Assembly (NCBI RefSeq): GCF_011761495.1
Contig: NZ_JAASRU010000006.1
Span: 112,998-176,997, forward strand
DNA from: Alkalibacillus almallahensis
GTDB lineage: Bacteria; Bacillota; Bacilli; Bacillales; Alkalibacillaceae
Direction: 5' to 3'
DNA: 64,000 bases
The translations under genes and the position numbers were made by a program. The notes under the pieces are model-generated. The model was given only the letters and a program-made list of their open reading frames with translations. It was not told where the DNA came from and made no database searches. Numbering within the stretch: position 1 is the first letter of the stretch; the number at the start of each line of letters is the position of its first letter. Positions 35,770-44,694 of the stretch are shown piece after piece.

Positions 35770-36591
35770 ATGAATCATGCGTTATTACAATTTAACCAGT
35801 TGCGTCTCGTTGATGATAGTGATATTAACCAATCCGATATCATGACGTCATTTGCGATTGATGACACGCTGTGCTTAACCGCAACTGAAACCAAACAACC
35901 CGCGATCCATTTATGGGTTCACCGCCCTACTGTGGTATTAGGAATTCCTGACAGTCGAACACCCTACATAAATGATGGCATTCAGTTTTTAAACGAAACA
36001 GGATACCAAGTGATCATTCGAAACTCTGGGGGACTAGCTGTTTTGTTAGATGAAGGGGTACTTAATCTTTCGCTTATTTTCCCTGAAGAAAAACAATTCG
36101 ATATCCATGACAGTTATCAAGCCATGGTCGAGTTTATTCGTTGGTTATTCGAAGACGAGCCATATACAATCGATGCTTATGAAATCTCCGAATCGTACTG
36201 TCCTGGCACTTACGATTTAAGTATTAATGGCCAAAAGTTCGCTGGTATTTCACAACGACGCGTCAAACAAGGAACAGCTGTGCAAATTTACTTATGCATT
36301 GAAGGTAATGGACAACAACGAGCAGACGTCATCAAGCAATTTTATGATAAGTCTGTTCAAGGCGAAGAAACGAAATTCACCTATCCTTCGATCCGACCAG
36401 AAGTGATGGCTTCTTTAGAACAGTTACTGGGCAAATCTTTATCAACGAAAGAAGTAAAAGATCAGCTCATGACAAAGTTAGAACAGCGAAATATCGAAGT
36501 CTTTAATCAAGCATTTACTGAAACAGAACAGCAATGGTTTGATAATAGGTTGAACCTTATGTACAAACGTAATCGAACCATTTCGAGTTAA
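35770..36591 (+). CDS. lipL: Octanoyl-[GcvH]:protein N-octanoyltransferase
   Basis: About 273 residues, cofactor-transferase fold. HLWVHRPTVVLGIPDSR, VIIRNSGGLAVLLDEGVLNLSLIFPEE and the nucleophile Cys in ESYCPGTYDLSINGQKFAGISQRRVKQG (about residue 144) match B. subtilis LipL, which moves octanoyl groups from GcvH to the E2 subunits. ATGs at 35764 and 35770 are both in frame; AAGGA spacing favours 35770. The neighbouring hemQ order resembles the B. subtilis ywf region. Confidence 0.92.
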   Translation: MNHALLQFNQLRLVDDSDINQSDIMTSFAIDDTLCLTATETKQPAIHLWVHRPTVVLGIPDSRTPYINDGIQFLNETGYQVIIRNSGGLAVLLDEGVLNLSLIFPEEKQFDIHDSYQAMVEFIRWLFEDEPYTIDAYEISESYCPGTYDLSINGQKFAGISQRRVKQGTAVQIYLCIEGNGQQRADVIKQFYDKSVQGEETKFTYPSIRPEVMASLEQLLGKSLSTKEVKDQLMTKLEQRNIEVFNQAFTETEQQWFDNRLNLMYKRNRTISS

Positions 36592-36680
36592 CAAAACGTT
36601 CATATGTATTTCTTTTAACCCTAGACATGCCTTGTGTTATAGTAGTTAATGGATGATTTATTTGAAGGAGAGTGACACAA

Positions 36681-37424
36681 ATGCCAGAAGCAGTTGAAAC
36701 ATTAGACGGTTGGTACATGCTTCATGATTTCCGCCAAATTGATTGGACCGCTTGGAAAAAAGCGAGCCAAGAAGAACGCGATCAAGCCGTTAGCGAACTT
36801 AATCACTTAATGGCATCATGGCAAGATGTTGAAGGTGACAAACAAGGTAGCTTCGGTTTCTATAAAATGATTGGTCATAAAGCGGATTTATTATTCTTAA
36901 ATGTTCGACCGACAACTGAAGAGTTAACTGACCTTGAATTTGCCCTAGACAAAACCAAAATGGCGGAATTTTTCACTCAACCGTATTCCTACATTTCCGT
37001 CGTTGAATTATCAACTTATATGGCTCAAGGTAAAGATCCTGAAACAGACCCTGAAATACAGGCTCGACTAAAGCCAATCTTACCTAAATGGAACCATATT
37101 TGTTTCTACCCAATGGATAAACGCCGCGAAGGTGATGACAACTGGTATATGCTTCCGAAAGAAGAACGCGGTAAGCAAATGTATCAGCATGGCATGACTG
37201 GACGTAAATACGCTGGTAAGGTTCGTCAAATTATTTCCGGAAGTCAAGGTTTAGACGACTGGGAATGGGGCGTAACCTTGTTTGCTCATGATATGCTTCA
37301 ATTCAAAAAGCTTATTTATGAAATGCGTTTCGATGAAGTGAGCGCTCGCTTCGCTGAATTTGGATCCTTTTATATCGGGCATCGCCAAGAACGCGATCAA
37401 TTAGAAAAACTCTTACAAGTTTAA
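36681..37424 (+). CDS. hemQ: Coproheme decarboxylase HemQ
   Basis: About 247 residues, chlorite-dismutase fold. [17 protein letters not shown] near the N-terminus and [49 protein letters not shown] contain the proximal heme His (about residue 170) and the basic residues that hold the propionates. Final step of the coproporphyrin-dependent heme route of Gram-positives. ATG 36681 has AAGGAG at good spacing; GTG 36672 is too close. Confidence 0.95.
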   Translation: MPEAVETLDGWYMLHDFRQIDWTAWKKASQEERDQAVSELNHLMASWQDVEGDKQGSFGFYKMIGHKADLLFLNVRPTTEELTDLEFALDKTKMAEFFTQPYSYISVVELSTYMAQGKDPETDPEIQARLKPILPKWNHICFYPMDKRREGDDNWYMLPKEERGKQMYQHGMTGRKYAGKVRQIISGSQGLDDWEWGVTLFAHDMLQFKKLIYEMRFDEVSARFAEFGSFYIGHRQERDQLEKLLQV

Positions 37425-37441
37425 TAAGCACAAACATCCAT

Positions 37442-37480
37442 AACCCTTAAGCCAATATCCGGCTTAAGGGTTATTTTTTT
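37442..37480 (+). terminator. Rho-independent terminator of hemQ
   Basis: AACCCTTAAGCC/GGCTTAAGGGTT stem with a 7-nt loop and a run of seven Ts. Confidence 0.92.
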
Positions 37481-37562
37481 AACTAAAACCTATCATGAAT
37501 TACGTTAGCCTACATATACATGAACTAGTGATGAAAATTGGCCCTAATAAAGGTGTGATCTT

Positions 37563-37985
37563 ATGGCCGCAATTAAATATACAGAAGCACAACTAAAAGA
37601 ACTCGCTCGACTCATGCGTGCTGAAGCAGAAGGGGACGGCCAACTTGGTATGTTACTAGTCGGAAATGTTGGAGTTAATCGAGTATTAGGAAATTGTTTA
37701 GACTTTGAAGATATTCGATCACTCCCTGACATGATCTATCAATCACCAGGTGGATTTGAAGCCGTTCAAGAATCTTATTTTTATCAACGAGCTCGTGAAA
37801 AAGACATTCGCTTGGCCAGAAGGGCAGTGAGGGGTGAAACATTCAGTCCTGGACAATTCTCACTGTGGTTTTTCCGTCCAGAAGGAGAATGCCCTCCCGA
37901 ATGGTTCGGGCAACCACTGTCTGGCAGATACAAATCGCATTGTTTTTATAATCCGTATCCGGGAGAATGCCCTAATATCTTATAG
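37563..37985 (+). CDS. cwlJ: Spore cortex-lytic cell wall hydrolase CwlJ
   Basis: 140 residues, hydrolase_2 fold without signal peptide, as expected for CwlJ. Catalytic Glu in LARLMRAEAEGDGQLGMLLVGNVGVNRVL (Glu21/Glu23 region), then GGFEAVQESYFYQRAREKDIRLARRAVRGE and SLWFFRPEGECP. Degrades spore cortex during calcium-dipicolinate-triggered germination and is held in the coat by GerQ, encoded just downstream. ATG 37563 after AAAGGTG. Confidence 0.95.
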   Translation: MAAIKYTEAQLKELARLMRAEAEGDGQLGMLLVGNVGVNRVLGNCLDFEDIRSLPDMIYQSPGGFEAVQESYFYQRAREKDIRLARRAVRGETFSPGQFSLWFFRPEGECPPEWFGQPLSGRYKSHCFYNPYPGECPNIL

Positions 37986-38027
37986 TCGGGCTTAACTTCA
38001 TTAACTAATTTAAGGAGGTTGATTATT

Positions 38028-38816
38028 TTGGATCAGTCTAACAATAATCAGGATCACCAAAACGACAATGAACGATCTCAACCATCATTCAAAAAAGAAC
38101 CCTACAAACAGCCCGCTCAAAAACCTTACCAACCTAAACAAAACCAACAAGGATGGTATCCAAACAAAGGAAAACAATCATCGAACCAAGGTGGATCATC
38201 TTATAAACCACCTTACAAAGGAGGACAAATGGGAATGAACAAAGGCGGACCAAACAATAAACCATGGGGCTTCAACCCTAATGTCAAAGGAGGAAATATG
38301 CCTCCATACCAAGGTTCTCCTTCCCAACAAAATCAATGGCAAGGTCAAGGCCAAGGACAGCATATGCCTCAACAACAAATGCCACAGCAACAAATGCCAC
38401 AACAAAATATGTACGGCCAGCAAATGAATCCTAATATGCCCCCTCAATCCAATATGGGACAGAATCAGGGCATGCAGGGAATGCAAGGTATGCCACCTTG
38501 GATGCAAAATGGAAGTGGTCCTGGAGGCCCAGGCGGTCCAGGTGGTCCTGGATCAATCAGTGGAATCCCGCGTGAACAATCATATATTGAAAACATTCTA
38601 CGTTTGAACACAGGAAAAGAAGCTACCTTTTATATGACATTTGAAAATAATGAAGCATGGAACGATATGACGTTTACTGGCATTATTGAAGAAGCAGGTA
38701 AAGATCATATTGTGGTCAGAGATCCACAGAACGGAAAATGGTACTTACTATTAATGATTTACCTTGATTATGTTGAATTTAATGAAGAGATTAACTATCA
38801 ATATCCATTTGGTTAA
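38028..38816 (+). CDS. gerQ: Spore coat protein GerQ with long low-complexity N-terminus
   Basis: About 262 residues. Residues 1-180 are a Gln/Pro/Gly/Met/Asn-rich tail with short repeats (MPQQQ, QGMQG, GGPGGPG), much longer than the conserved part. The GerQ domain (about 185-262) is SYIENILRLNTGKEATFYMTFE...VVRDPQNGKWYLLLMIYLDYVEF. GerQ anchors CwlJ and is cross-linked by transglutaminase through Lys/Gln residues, which the tail supplies in quantity. Start: TTG 38028, nine bases after AAGGAGG; TTG 38019 abuts it. Confidence 0.93.
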   Translation: MDQSNNNQDHQNDNERSQPSFKKEPYKQPAQKPYQPKQNQQGWYPNKGKQSSNQGGSSYKPPYKGGQMGMNKGGPNNKPWGFNPNVKGGNMPPYQGSPSQQNQWQGQGQGQHMPQQQMPQQQMPQQNMYGQQMNPNMPPQSNMGQNQGMQGMQGMPPWMQNGSGPGGPGGPGGPGSISGIPREQSYIENILRLNTGKEATFYMTFENNEAWNDMTFTGIIEEAGKDHIVVRDPQNGKWYLLLMIYLDYVEFNEEINYQYPFG

Positions 38817-38824
38817 TCCTGATA

Positions 38825-38863
38825 AGCGGTTTATCACTTTATGTGGTGAACCGCTATTTTTTT
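38825..38863 (+). terminator. Rho-independent terminator of cwlJ-gerQ
   Basis: AGCGGTTTATCAC/GTGGTGAACCGCT stem with a T run. Confidence 0.88.
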
Positions 38864-38932
38864 AACACCTTAGGCAGGGGGTAAACGATTGTATAGTTGA
38901 AATCCTATCAGCTGATTTGTAGAAAATTCACC

Positions 38933-38959
38933 TATAATGTTAAAAAGTCATGACTTTTT
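38933..38959 (+). promoter_or_regulatory. Promoter -10 followed by an 18-bp perfect palindrome
   Basis: TATAAT at 38933-38938, then four bases downstream the perfect palindrome AAAAAGTCATGACTTTTT (38942-38959). The position, over the expected start site, suits a repressor operator for the sigma-factor gene. No clear -35 is present. Confidence 0.5.
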
Positions 38960-39070
38960 GTAAATAACTGCTTTAATTTGATAGAAAAAAGCATTATCTC
39001 AATATTAATTCACGCAAAACCTGAAATGACAAATTTGTAAAAGTTAATTACAGTATTACTTGAAGGCCGG

Positions 39071-39085
39071 CCTCTTAATTAGAGG
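39071..39085 (+). promoter_or_regulatory. Hairpin overlapping the ribosome site of the sigma-factor gene
   Basis: CCTCT-TAATT-AGAGG, whose 3' arm is the Shine-Dalgarno AGAGGAG. It could damp translation. Confidence 0.45.
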
Positions 39086-39094
39086 AGCAAATAA

Positions 39095-39592
39095 ATGAAA
39101 ACCGATCATTTCGACCAAATATTAGACCAATACAAACGAATGATTCATTATCATATCCATCGTTTAAATATTCGCGACCCTCATGGAGACTTCTATCAAG
39201 AAGGTATGCTTGCACTATGGGAAGCATGGAAGAAATATGGGGATACGGATACTTTTTCAAAAATGGCTTCGATCCTCATACGTAGTCGATTAATTGATTT
39301 AATCCGTAAACGGACACGCATTCAAGACCGCGAAGTTATGAAAGAATTTATGGAAGAGCAATCCTTTACGCCAATAGAGATGGAGCAATTCGATCCACAT
39401 TTTTGGTCATCTGTACGTTCCTACTTAACCGATAAACAATGGTTGTTTGTTGAAAAGCGAATCATCCAAGGCTATGGACTTGCCGAAATTGCCGAAAAAG
39501 AAGGCGGGACAATTGATGCCGTTAAAGGGTGGGGACAAGCTGCCAAACGAAAATTACGTATTCTTTTGAAAGATAATGACTATTATCTATAA
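39095..39592 (+). CDS. RNA polymerase sigma-70 family factor (small, alternative)
   Basis: 165 residues. Region 2: FDQILDQYKRMIHYHIHRLNIRDPHGDFYQEGMLALWEAWKKY...ILIRSRLIDLIRKRTR (residues about 5-80). Region 4: LTDKQWLFVEKRIIQGYGLAEIAEKEGGTIDAVKGWGQAAKRKLR (about 113-158). No region 1 or 3, like ECF or SigH/ComX-type minor sigmas. No anti-sigma gene adjoins it, so its control may be transcriptional (palindrome) or translational (ribosome-site hairpin). The target regulon is unknown. Confidence 0.88.
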   Translation: MKTDHFDQILDQYKRMIHYHIHRLNIRDPHGDFYQEGMLALWEAWKKYGDTDTFSKMASILIRSRLIDLIRKRTRIQDREVMKEFMEEQSFTPIEMEQFDPHFWSSVRSYLTDKQWLFVEKRIIQGYGLAEIAEKEGGTIDAVKGWGQAAKRKLRILLKDNDYYL

Positions 39593-39641
39593 TTCTACTT
39601 CACTAGAACGGGTATTTTATCTATTTATGGGCTTGGTTGTT

Positions 39642-39760
39642 TGCGACTAGGTATTTTTCCAGCGAGTTAAAGATATTTTCAATCGAGTTTAGGTGAAATA
39701 CCAGTGAGTGAGCGAGCCTTTCCATCGAGTGAAGGCGCAATACCAGCGAGCGGGCGTCAT
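39642..39760. repeat. Degenerate 21-bp-period tandem repeat, five units
   Basis: The heptamers AGCGAGT, ATCGAGT, AGTGAGT, ATCGAGT and AGCGAGC start at 39661, 39682, 39703, 39724 and 39745, exactly 21 bases apart, with spacers ending TTTTCA, AATACC or TTTCC. A sixth, shifted unit (GCGACT) may precede. All frames have stops, so it is non-coding. Confidence 0.8.
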
Positions 39761-39793
39761 ATATCATCGCCCACCATATATTCTATTAAACAA

Positions 39794-39834
39794 AAAAGAG
39801 CGAACATACCACATGGGTTATGTTCGCTCTTTTA
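39794..39834 (-). terminator. Terminator of sbcDC (bidirectional)
   Basis: AAAAGAGCGAACATA/TATGTTCGCTCTTTT, a 15-bp stem. The longer T run is on the minus strand, ending sbcC; it can also stop plus-strand transcripts. Confidence 0.9.
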
Positions 39835-39841
39835 ATGATGC

Positions 39842-42800
39842 TTAATCTACGATAAATTGTGTTTGGCTGTACCCGTCCATCGTTTTTGAAACCTCTAACA
39901 CAGCTGGTATAGCTGATTTTAGAGCATCGACATGCGAAATGACACCAATCATTCTTCCGGATTGCTGTAGATCAATTAACGTATCGATTGCTTTATTAAG
40001 AGATTCATCATCCAATGAACCAAAGCCTTCGTCAATGAACATCGTTTCTATCGAGATGCCTCCTTGATAGCTTTGAATCACATCAGACATACCAAGCGCA
40101 AGGCATAAGGAAGCATTAAACTTCTCTCCGCCTGACATAGTCTTCACATCTCGTTCTTGACCTGTGTAAGCATCAAACACATCTAATCCTAAACCACTTT
40201 GCCTACCCCGCGCTTCTTGACGTTGACTTCTTACCAAGTAAAACTGACCATTTGATAAATGACGTAATCGCATATTAGCTGCTTCAATAATTTGATTTAA
40301 ATAATCAATTTGTAAATAACGTTCAAATGATAAGCGTTGTTCATTGTGACCACGAACCAAATCATGCAGATCAGTGAACTGACCTAGTTGCTTTTCTTTC
40401 TCAGCGATCGTCTCTTGGTTTTCTTTGAGATTATTAATGAGCTCATCAATTATCTCAAGTTGCCGCAAATGTGTATTGTAGTTATTCAGTGTTTGTTCAT
40501 AAGCATTTTTCACAGCTTGTAATTGTTGCTCTAGCGTTTCTATATCTTCGAGTTGTTTCCCTTCTAAGCGCTGTTTCAACTCTTCAACTTGCTCTTTTAA
40601 CACAGACACTTCTTGTCGGTATTGCTCGGTAACTTGTTTCATTTGTTCTCGTTTTTCAGTTGATAACTTAGCCTTTTCATAATCCTCAACATTCGTAAAG
40701 CCTGCTTCTTGACGTTTAGATTCAAACACTGAATGTAGACGAGTTTGTTTATCTTCAAGTTGGTTTAATTGATGACGAGCTTCGTTTAATTGAGTATCAA
40801 TGGTCGTTTTTTGTTCCTGTGCCTGCTCATAGGCTTTCTGTGCGTTTTCCCAATCCTTCTGAAGTTGGTTTTGCTCAGCTTCTAATTGAGCAAGCTTCTC
40901 TTCTAACTGGGAAAGTTGACGCACTTCTTCGGGTATATCATTTAATAAATTATGGTAAGTCCGTTCTTCAGACTGTACATCTGCCGTTAATTTTTGATGT
41001 GCTTCGTTCTGCTTTTCCTTCTGCTGGCGAAGTGTGTTGAGATGGTCTTCAACCAATTTCACATCTTGCCTTAATTGTTTTAAATCCTGATTTTGTTTGT
41101 CTTTCTGTTCTACTTGTTCTTTTAATTTTTGTCCTTCACGTTCTATTCTTTGACGTGTTTGATCAATATCCTCTACCGTCTCTCCTGTTTCAATCACTTG
41201 GTGTTCAAGTGATTTCAAATGCGAATCAATCGTTTCTTTTTGTCCTTCCAGCTGATTAAGTTTTCCGTAGACTTGATCCATCTTCTGCTTTGTTTGTTCT
41301 AACTTTTCATCTGAAGGAGCATCAATTGTCGCAGTCTGCTTATCTGGATGGTCCACACTGCCACAGACTGGACACGCCTCACCATCGTGTAAATGAGACG
41401 CTAATACGCTCGCTTGACTATTTAACCAGTGATTCTGCAGTGCATCATACTCTGCCTTAGCCTGTTCATAAAGTTGCTTTTGTTCTTGAATTGATTGCTC
41501 CAACGCTTGTTTTTCTTGGGATTGTTTCGCGTAATCCCTTACGAGTTGGTATTGTTCGCGCTTTGTTTGGCGTTGTTCAACTAATGATAAATAATTCTCA
41601 ACCGCTTGTTCTAGTTGTTCAACTTGTTTTCGTTTTGATTGTAGAGCATCCTCATTCTCATCATATTGTTTATTTAAATCAGAACTTTTCTTCTCTGCAT
41701 TTTTTAAGTTAATTTTCATTTGATCAAGCTTTGTTTCTTGTTCATGAAGAGCTTGGACTTTGGGATGTATGTCCTTTAATCGGGTGAATTCAACATGGAT
41801 TTCTTGTCGTTTCGTTTCTTTGGCCTTTTCTTGTTGATAAATTGTTGTTGCGTGGTTTAAGTGTTGCTTCGCTTGTTCTTGTTGCTGTGTTAATGCTTCC
41901 ACTGTCTTTTGTTGGTCTGTTAACTCTTGTTTGATATCACGATATTGCTGTTCATAAGGTTCGATCTGTGCGGCACGTTCAGCTTGTTGTGATGATTGTT
42001 CCTTTTGTTTCATCTCATCTTCTTGTTCTAATAAGTGATTTAAACGCGTCGACTTTTGCTCTAAATTCTTGGTTTCTTCTTGTGTTGTTTTAGCTTGTTG
42101 AATATGACTTGTTTGCTTTTCAATTTCCGTATTCAAACGTTGCTTTTCCAGTTCAAGTTGGTTCACACGCTCAACATAATGTTTTCTTTCCTCAGTCAAA
42201 CCAGCAATAACCTGATTAATGTTGTAGTAGTCTTGGTTTAAGACATGAAATAAGTGAGAATCACGTTCAGGTAATTTGTTCAATATCGCATGTACATAAT
42301 GATCACGCATTTTAAGAGCATGTTCATTTTCTTTTTTGGCTTCTTCACGCTTTTCTTTGAGTCGTTCACTTAGTTCTTGATAAGGAATAGTATTAAATAT
42401 TCGTCTTAGTATCGCTTCTTTATTCTCCGTATCAGATGTTAACAGCTTCCTGAATTCACCCTGTGGCAACATGACAATTTGACGAAATTGATCTTGGGTT
42501 AAACCGACAATTGCTTTAATCTGCTCATCGACGTCAGACTTTTTTTGCCGGTCAACAAAAGGTACTTCCCCGTCTTCAGTTAAATGATATAGTTCATGTC
42601 GCCCTCCTGTTGCTGTCTTGTTCCCCTCTTTAACGTGGGGCATTTGTCGGTAAACACGATATCTTTCGCCACCAATTTCAAATGTTAAATCAACACTAGT
42701 ATGTAATTGATCATTGGCGAAATCACTTCTTAACGATTGTTCATGGTCACGGTCTTCCCCACTAGCTGTCCCATAAAGCGCATAACTAATTCCATCAAAA

Positions 42801-42931
42801 ATGGTTGTCTTACCAGCACCTGTTTTACCAGATACAACGAATAAACGATGATGTTTTAACTGTTGAAAATCAATCACTTCACGTTCGCGGTAAGGTCCAA
42901 ATGCCGTTAAAGTTAAGGTTAAAGGTTTCAT
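39842..42931 (-). CDS. sbcC: Exonuclease subunit SbcC (SMC-like ATPase)
   Basis: 1029 residues. N-terminal LTAFGPYREREVIDF and Walker A SGKTGAGKTT (about residues 34-43). Two long coiled coils (about 180-510 and 540-860) flank the zinc hook ACPVCGSVDHP (about residue 517). The C-terminal ATPase lobe has signature MSGGEKFNASLCLALGMSD and Walker B MFIDEGFGSLD. With SbcD it forms the Mre11-Rad50-type nuclease that opens hairpins and protein-blocked DNA ends. 20 bases after sbcD. Confidence 0.96.
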   Translation of the reverse strand: MKPLTLTLTAFGPYREREVIDFQQLKHHRLFVVSGKTGAGKTTIFDGISYALYGTASGEDRDHEQSLRSDFANDQLHTSVDLTFEIGGERYRVYRQMPHVKEGNKTATGGRHELYHLTEDGEVPFVDRQKKSDVDEQIKAIVGLTQDQFRQIVMLPQGEFRKLLTSDTENKEAILRRIFNTIPYQELSERLKEKREEAKKENEHALKMRDHYVHAILNKLPERDSHLFHVLNQDYYNINQVIAGLTEERKHYVERVNQLELEKQRLNTEIEKQTSHIQQAKTTQEETKNLEQKSTRLNHLLEQEDEMKQKEQSSQQAERAAQIEPYEQQYRDIKQELTDQQKTVEALTQQQEQAKQHLNHATTIYQQEKAKETKRQEIHVEFTRLKDIHPKVQALHEQETKLDQMKINLKNAEKKSSDLNKQYDENEDALQSKRKQVEQLEQAVENYLSLVEQRQTKREQYQLVRDYAKQSQEKQALEQSIQEQKQLYEQAKAEYDALQNHWLNSQASVLASHLHDGEACPVCGSVDHPDKQTATIDAPSDEKLEQTKQKMDQVYGKLNQLEGQKETIDSHLKSLEHQVIETGETVEDIDQTRQRIEREGQKLKEQVEQKDKQNQDLKQLRQDVKLVEDHLNTLRQQKEKQNEAHQKLTADVQSEERTYHNLLNDIPEEVRQLSQLEEKLAQLEAEQNQLQKDWENAQKAYEQAQEQKTTIDTQLNEARHQLNQLEDKQTRLHSVFESKRQEAGFTNVEDYEKAKLSTEKREQMKQVTEQYRQEVSVLKEQVEELKQRLEGKQLEDIETLEQQLQAVKNAYEQTLNNYNTHLRQLEIIDELINNLKENQETIAEKEKQLGQFTDLHDLVRGHNEQRLSFERYLQIDYLNQIIEAANMRLRHLSNGQFYLVRSQRQEARGRQSGLGLDVFDAYTGQERDVKTMSGGEKFNASLCLALGMSDVIQSYQGGISIETMFIDEGFGSLDDESLNKAIDTLIDLQQSGRMIGVISHVDALKSAIPAVLEVSKTMDGYSQTQFIVD

Positions 42932-42951
42932 GCCGTGTTTCTCCTCTCATT

Positions 42952-44097
42952 CTAGTCTTGATTTAATACATCATGGAAAACTTCTGCCATAATAGCCTCG
43001 TCTTCTTCAGAAGGATTCTCTCCTCTGACATCCTGATAGAATGCCTGAAATAATTCCATGTCTGACATACGATGGCGTGCTGCCCGATCTTCTTGCTCTA
43101 TATGATGACTAGACTGAGGTAATTGCCTTTCAACATGTAAGGCATTCGGAAACACTGAACGTATTCGCTCCATTGGAAATTGAACCGCTTCTTCATCTAA
43201 TAAACGAACGAACACATAATCTTCATTCACTTCTTGTTTAAGCAAGTCGTCTATGTAGCCTTCAACCGTACGCATATCATGTTTCGGTTGTAGCGAGCGC
43301 TTTTCAATGCTAACTGTTCCATCTTGATCTAAATCAACAACTAAATACCCTTTTTGGTGGTTTTCTTCAGAAATGGAATACTTCAAAGGCGAGCCTGAAT
43401 AGCGAATCGTTTCTTGTCCGACAAAATGCGCTTGATGCAAGTGGCCTAAAGCCGTATAGTTAAACACTTCAAATAGTGATGCATCCACATGCTCTGCTCC
43501 ACCAATAGCCAGTGGTCGTTCCGAATCACTTGTATTATCCTGCTCTTGTCCTTTAGGAGTTGCAAACAAGTGACCTACCATAACATGGCGTGCAGATTCA
43601 TCCATTGTTTCTTTTAGAGAGTTAACCAGGGCTTCTGTTGCATCATGATGACTTTTAATCGTGTCATCATTAAATAAATGCCTAACTGTGCCAGGCTCTG
43701 TATAAGGGATCAAATGAAAATGAACCGCTCCAGCATCATCATGTAATACCACAAGATCAGGCTGTTTCGATGGCTCTGAAACAATATGAAGCCCTTGATC
43801 TTTCATCATCTGACTACCGAACCGTAATCGTCCTGGGCTGTCATGGTTACCAGAGATTGCAACAACCGGAATATTCAATTCCAAAACAATATGCGCTAAA
43901 CATTGATCTAATGCGTGTACCGCTTCGGTAGGTGGCACTCCACGATCGTATAAATCACCTGCTATCACAACCACATCTGGTCGATCTTCAGCAACATCCC
44001 TTACAAATTGATCTAATATATACTTTTGATCTTCCGTCATGTAAACACCCTGAACAATTTTACCAAGATGCCAATCAGCTGTATGGAATATTTTCAT
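42952..44097 (-). CDS. sbcD: Exonuclease subunit SbcD (Mre11-like nuclease)
   Basis: 381 residues. Metallophosphoesterase motifs in order: HTADWHLGK (residues 5-13), VVIAGDLYDRG, AISGNHDSP, and the later MVGHLFA and ALGHLHQAH. Capping domain follows from about residue 270. Nuclease partner of SbcC. ATG 44097 behind AAAGGGG. Confidence 0.96.
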   Translation of the reverse strand: MKIFHTADWHLGKIVQGVYMTEDQKYILDQFVRDVAEDRPDVVVIAGDLYDRGVPPTEAVHALDQCLAHIVLELNIPVVAISGNHDSPGRLRFGSQMMKDQGLHIVSEPSKQPDLVVLHDDAGAVHFHLIPYTEPGTVRHLFNDDTIKSHHDATEALVNSLKETMDESARHVMVGHLFATPKGQEQDNTSDSERPLAIGGAEHVDASLFEVFNYTALGHLHQAHFVGQETIRYSGSPLKYSISEENHQKGYLVVDLDQDGTVSIEKRSLQPKHDMRTVEGYIDDLLKQEVNEDYVFVRLLDEEAVQFPMERIRSVFPNALHVERQLPQSSHHIEQEDRAARHRMSDMELFQAFYQDVRGENPSEEDEAIMAEVFHDVLNQD

Positions 44098-44259
44098 AGA
44101 AATCCCCTTTCACTATGAGCGCACAAAATTAACAAACATACGTTCGCTTTTCTTAGTATTCTATCATGACCTCATTATAAAATCCAGCCATAACTGAACC
44201 AATCTTCAGCCTTTCTTAAAATTTTTGTCGGACGATAGACCTAAATTTTCATTTTTGTA

Positions 44260-44274
44260 TGTTTTCTGAAAATT
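44260..44274. promoter_or_regulatory. Candidate CodY box
   Basis: TGTTTTCTGAAAATT matches the CodY consensus AATTTTCWGAAAATT at 13 of 15 positions. It lies between sbcD and the downstream small gene, about 105 bases before that gene's -35. Confidence 0.4.
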
Positions 44275-44378
44275 TTAACATTATGTTAAATTGAATAGTC
44301 ATTCATTGTCAGAAAGTTTTATATAATTAGACATCTAAAACAAAATGAAACTTTTTATATTTTTTAAGCGCCAAATTG

Positions 44379-44407
44379 TTTACAAATACATAAGATGTGG
44401 GTATACT
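44379..44407 (+). promoter_or_regulatory. Sigma-A promoter of the 40-residue gene
   Basis: TTTACA, exactly 17 bp, TATACT. The leader to the ATG is about 50 bases. The rest of the 44098-44462 gap holds only the CodY-like box. Confidence 0.7.
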
Positions 44408-44462
44408 TAATTATGGATAAACGAGAGAAAAAATTACCACTCGCTACAAGGAGGCGATTAAC

Positions 44463-44585
44463 ATGTTTGATCATCAAATGTTACGCGATGCTATTGTGAC
44501 TGATAAGAGAAATCAATACACACAACCAAGTAAAAAAGTAGAAAAGCCATCAAGCTCAATCTTTCACTTTTTCAAAATCTTTTAA
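44463..44585 (+). CDS. 40-residue small protein, unknown function
   Basis: Reads MFDHQMLRDAIVTDKRNQYT, then a basic, serine-rich stretch and an aromatic C-terminus FHFFKIF. Although short, it has a very good ribosome site (AAGGAGGCGATTAAC before ATG), a well-spaced promoter and a strong terminator, so I consider it real. No transmembrane helix; the C-terminal aromatic patch could touch a membrane or partner protein. I recognise no family. Confidence 0.7.
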   Translation: MFDHQMLRDAIVTDKRNQYTQPSKKVEKPSSSIFHFFKIF

Positions 44586-44654
44586 TTAGCGCAACCAAAC
44601 AAATACAGCAAGAATAGCTCCATAGAATAGTAGTTTGTTAGATATAGATATAGC

Positions 44655-44694
44655 AAAGCCATCAACCTTCCCCTTTTGGTTGATGGCTTTTTTT
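44655..44694 (+). terminator. Rho-independent terminator
   Basis: AAAGCCATCAACC/GGTTGATGGCTTT stem with eight Ts on the plus strand, ending the small gene. It overlaps the stop of the convergent lipase-like gene. Confidence 0.9.

Noticed and set aside
38196..38507. His/Leu-rich frame antisense to the gerQ low-complexity region
   Set aside because: Artefact of the repeated Gln/Met/Pro codons of gerQ read backwards.
39642..39760. CRISPR array
   Set aside because: The repeat units are degenerate, only 21 bp including spacer, and no cas genes are present.
39842..44097. SbcCD as a stand-alone anti-phage system
   Set aside because: Standard housekeeping sbcDC layout with no associated defence genes.
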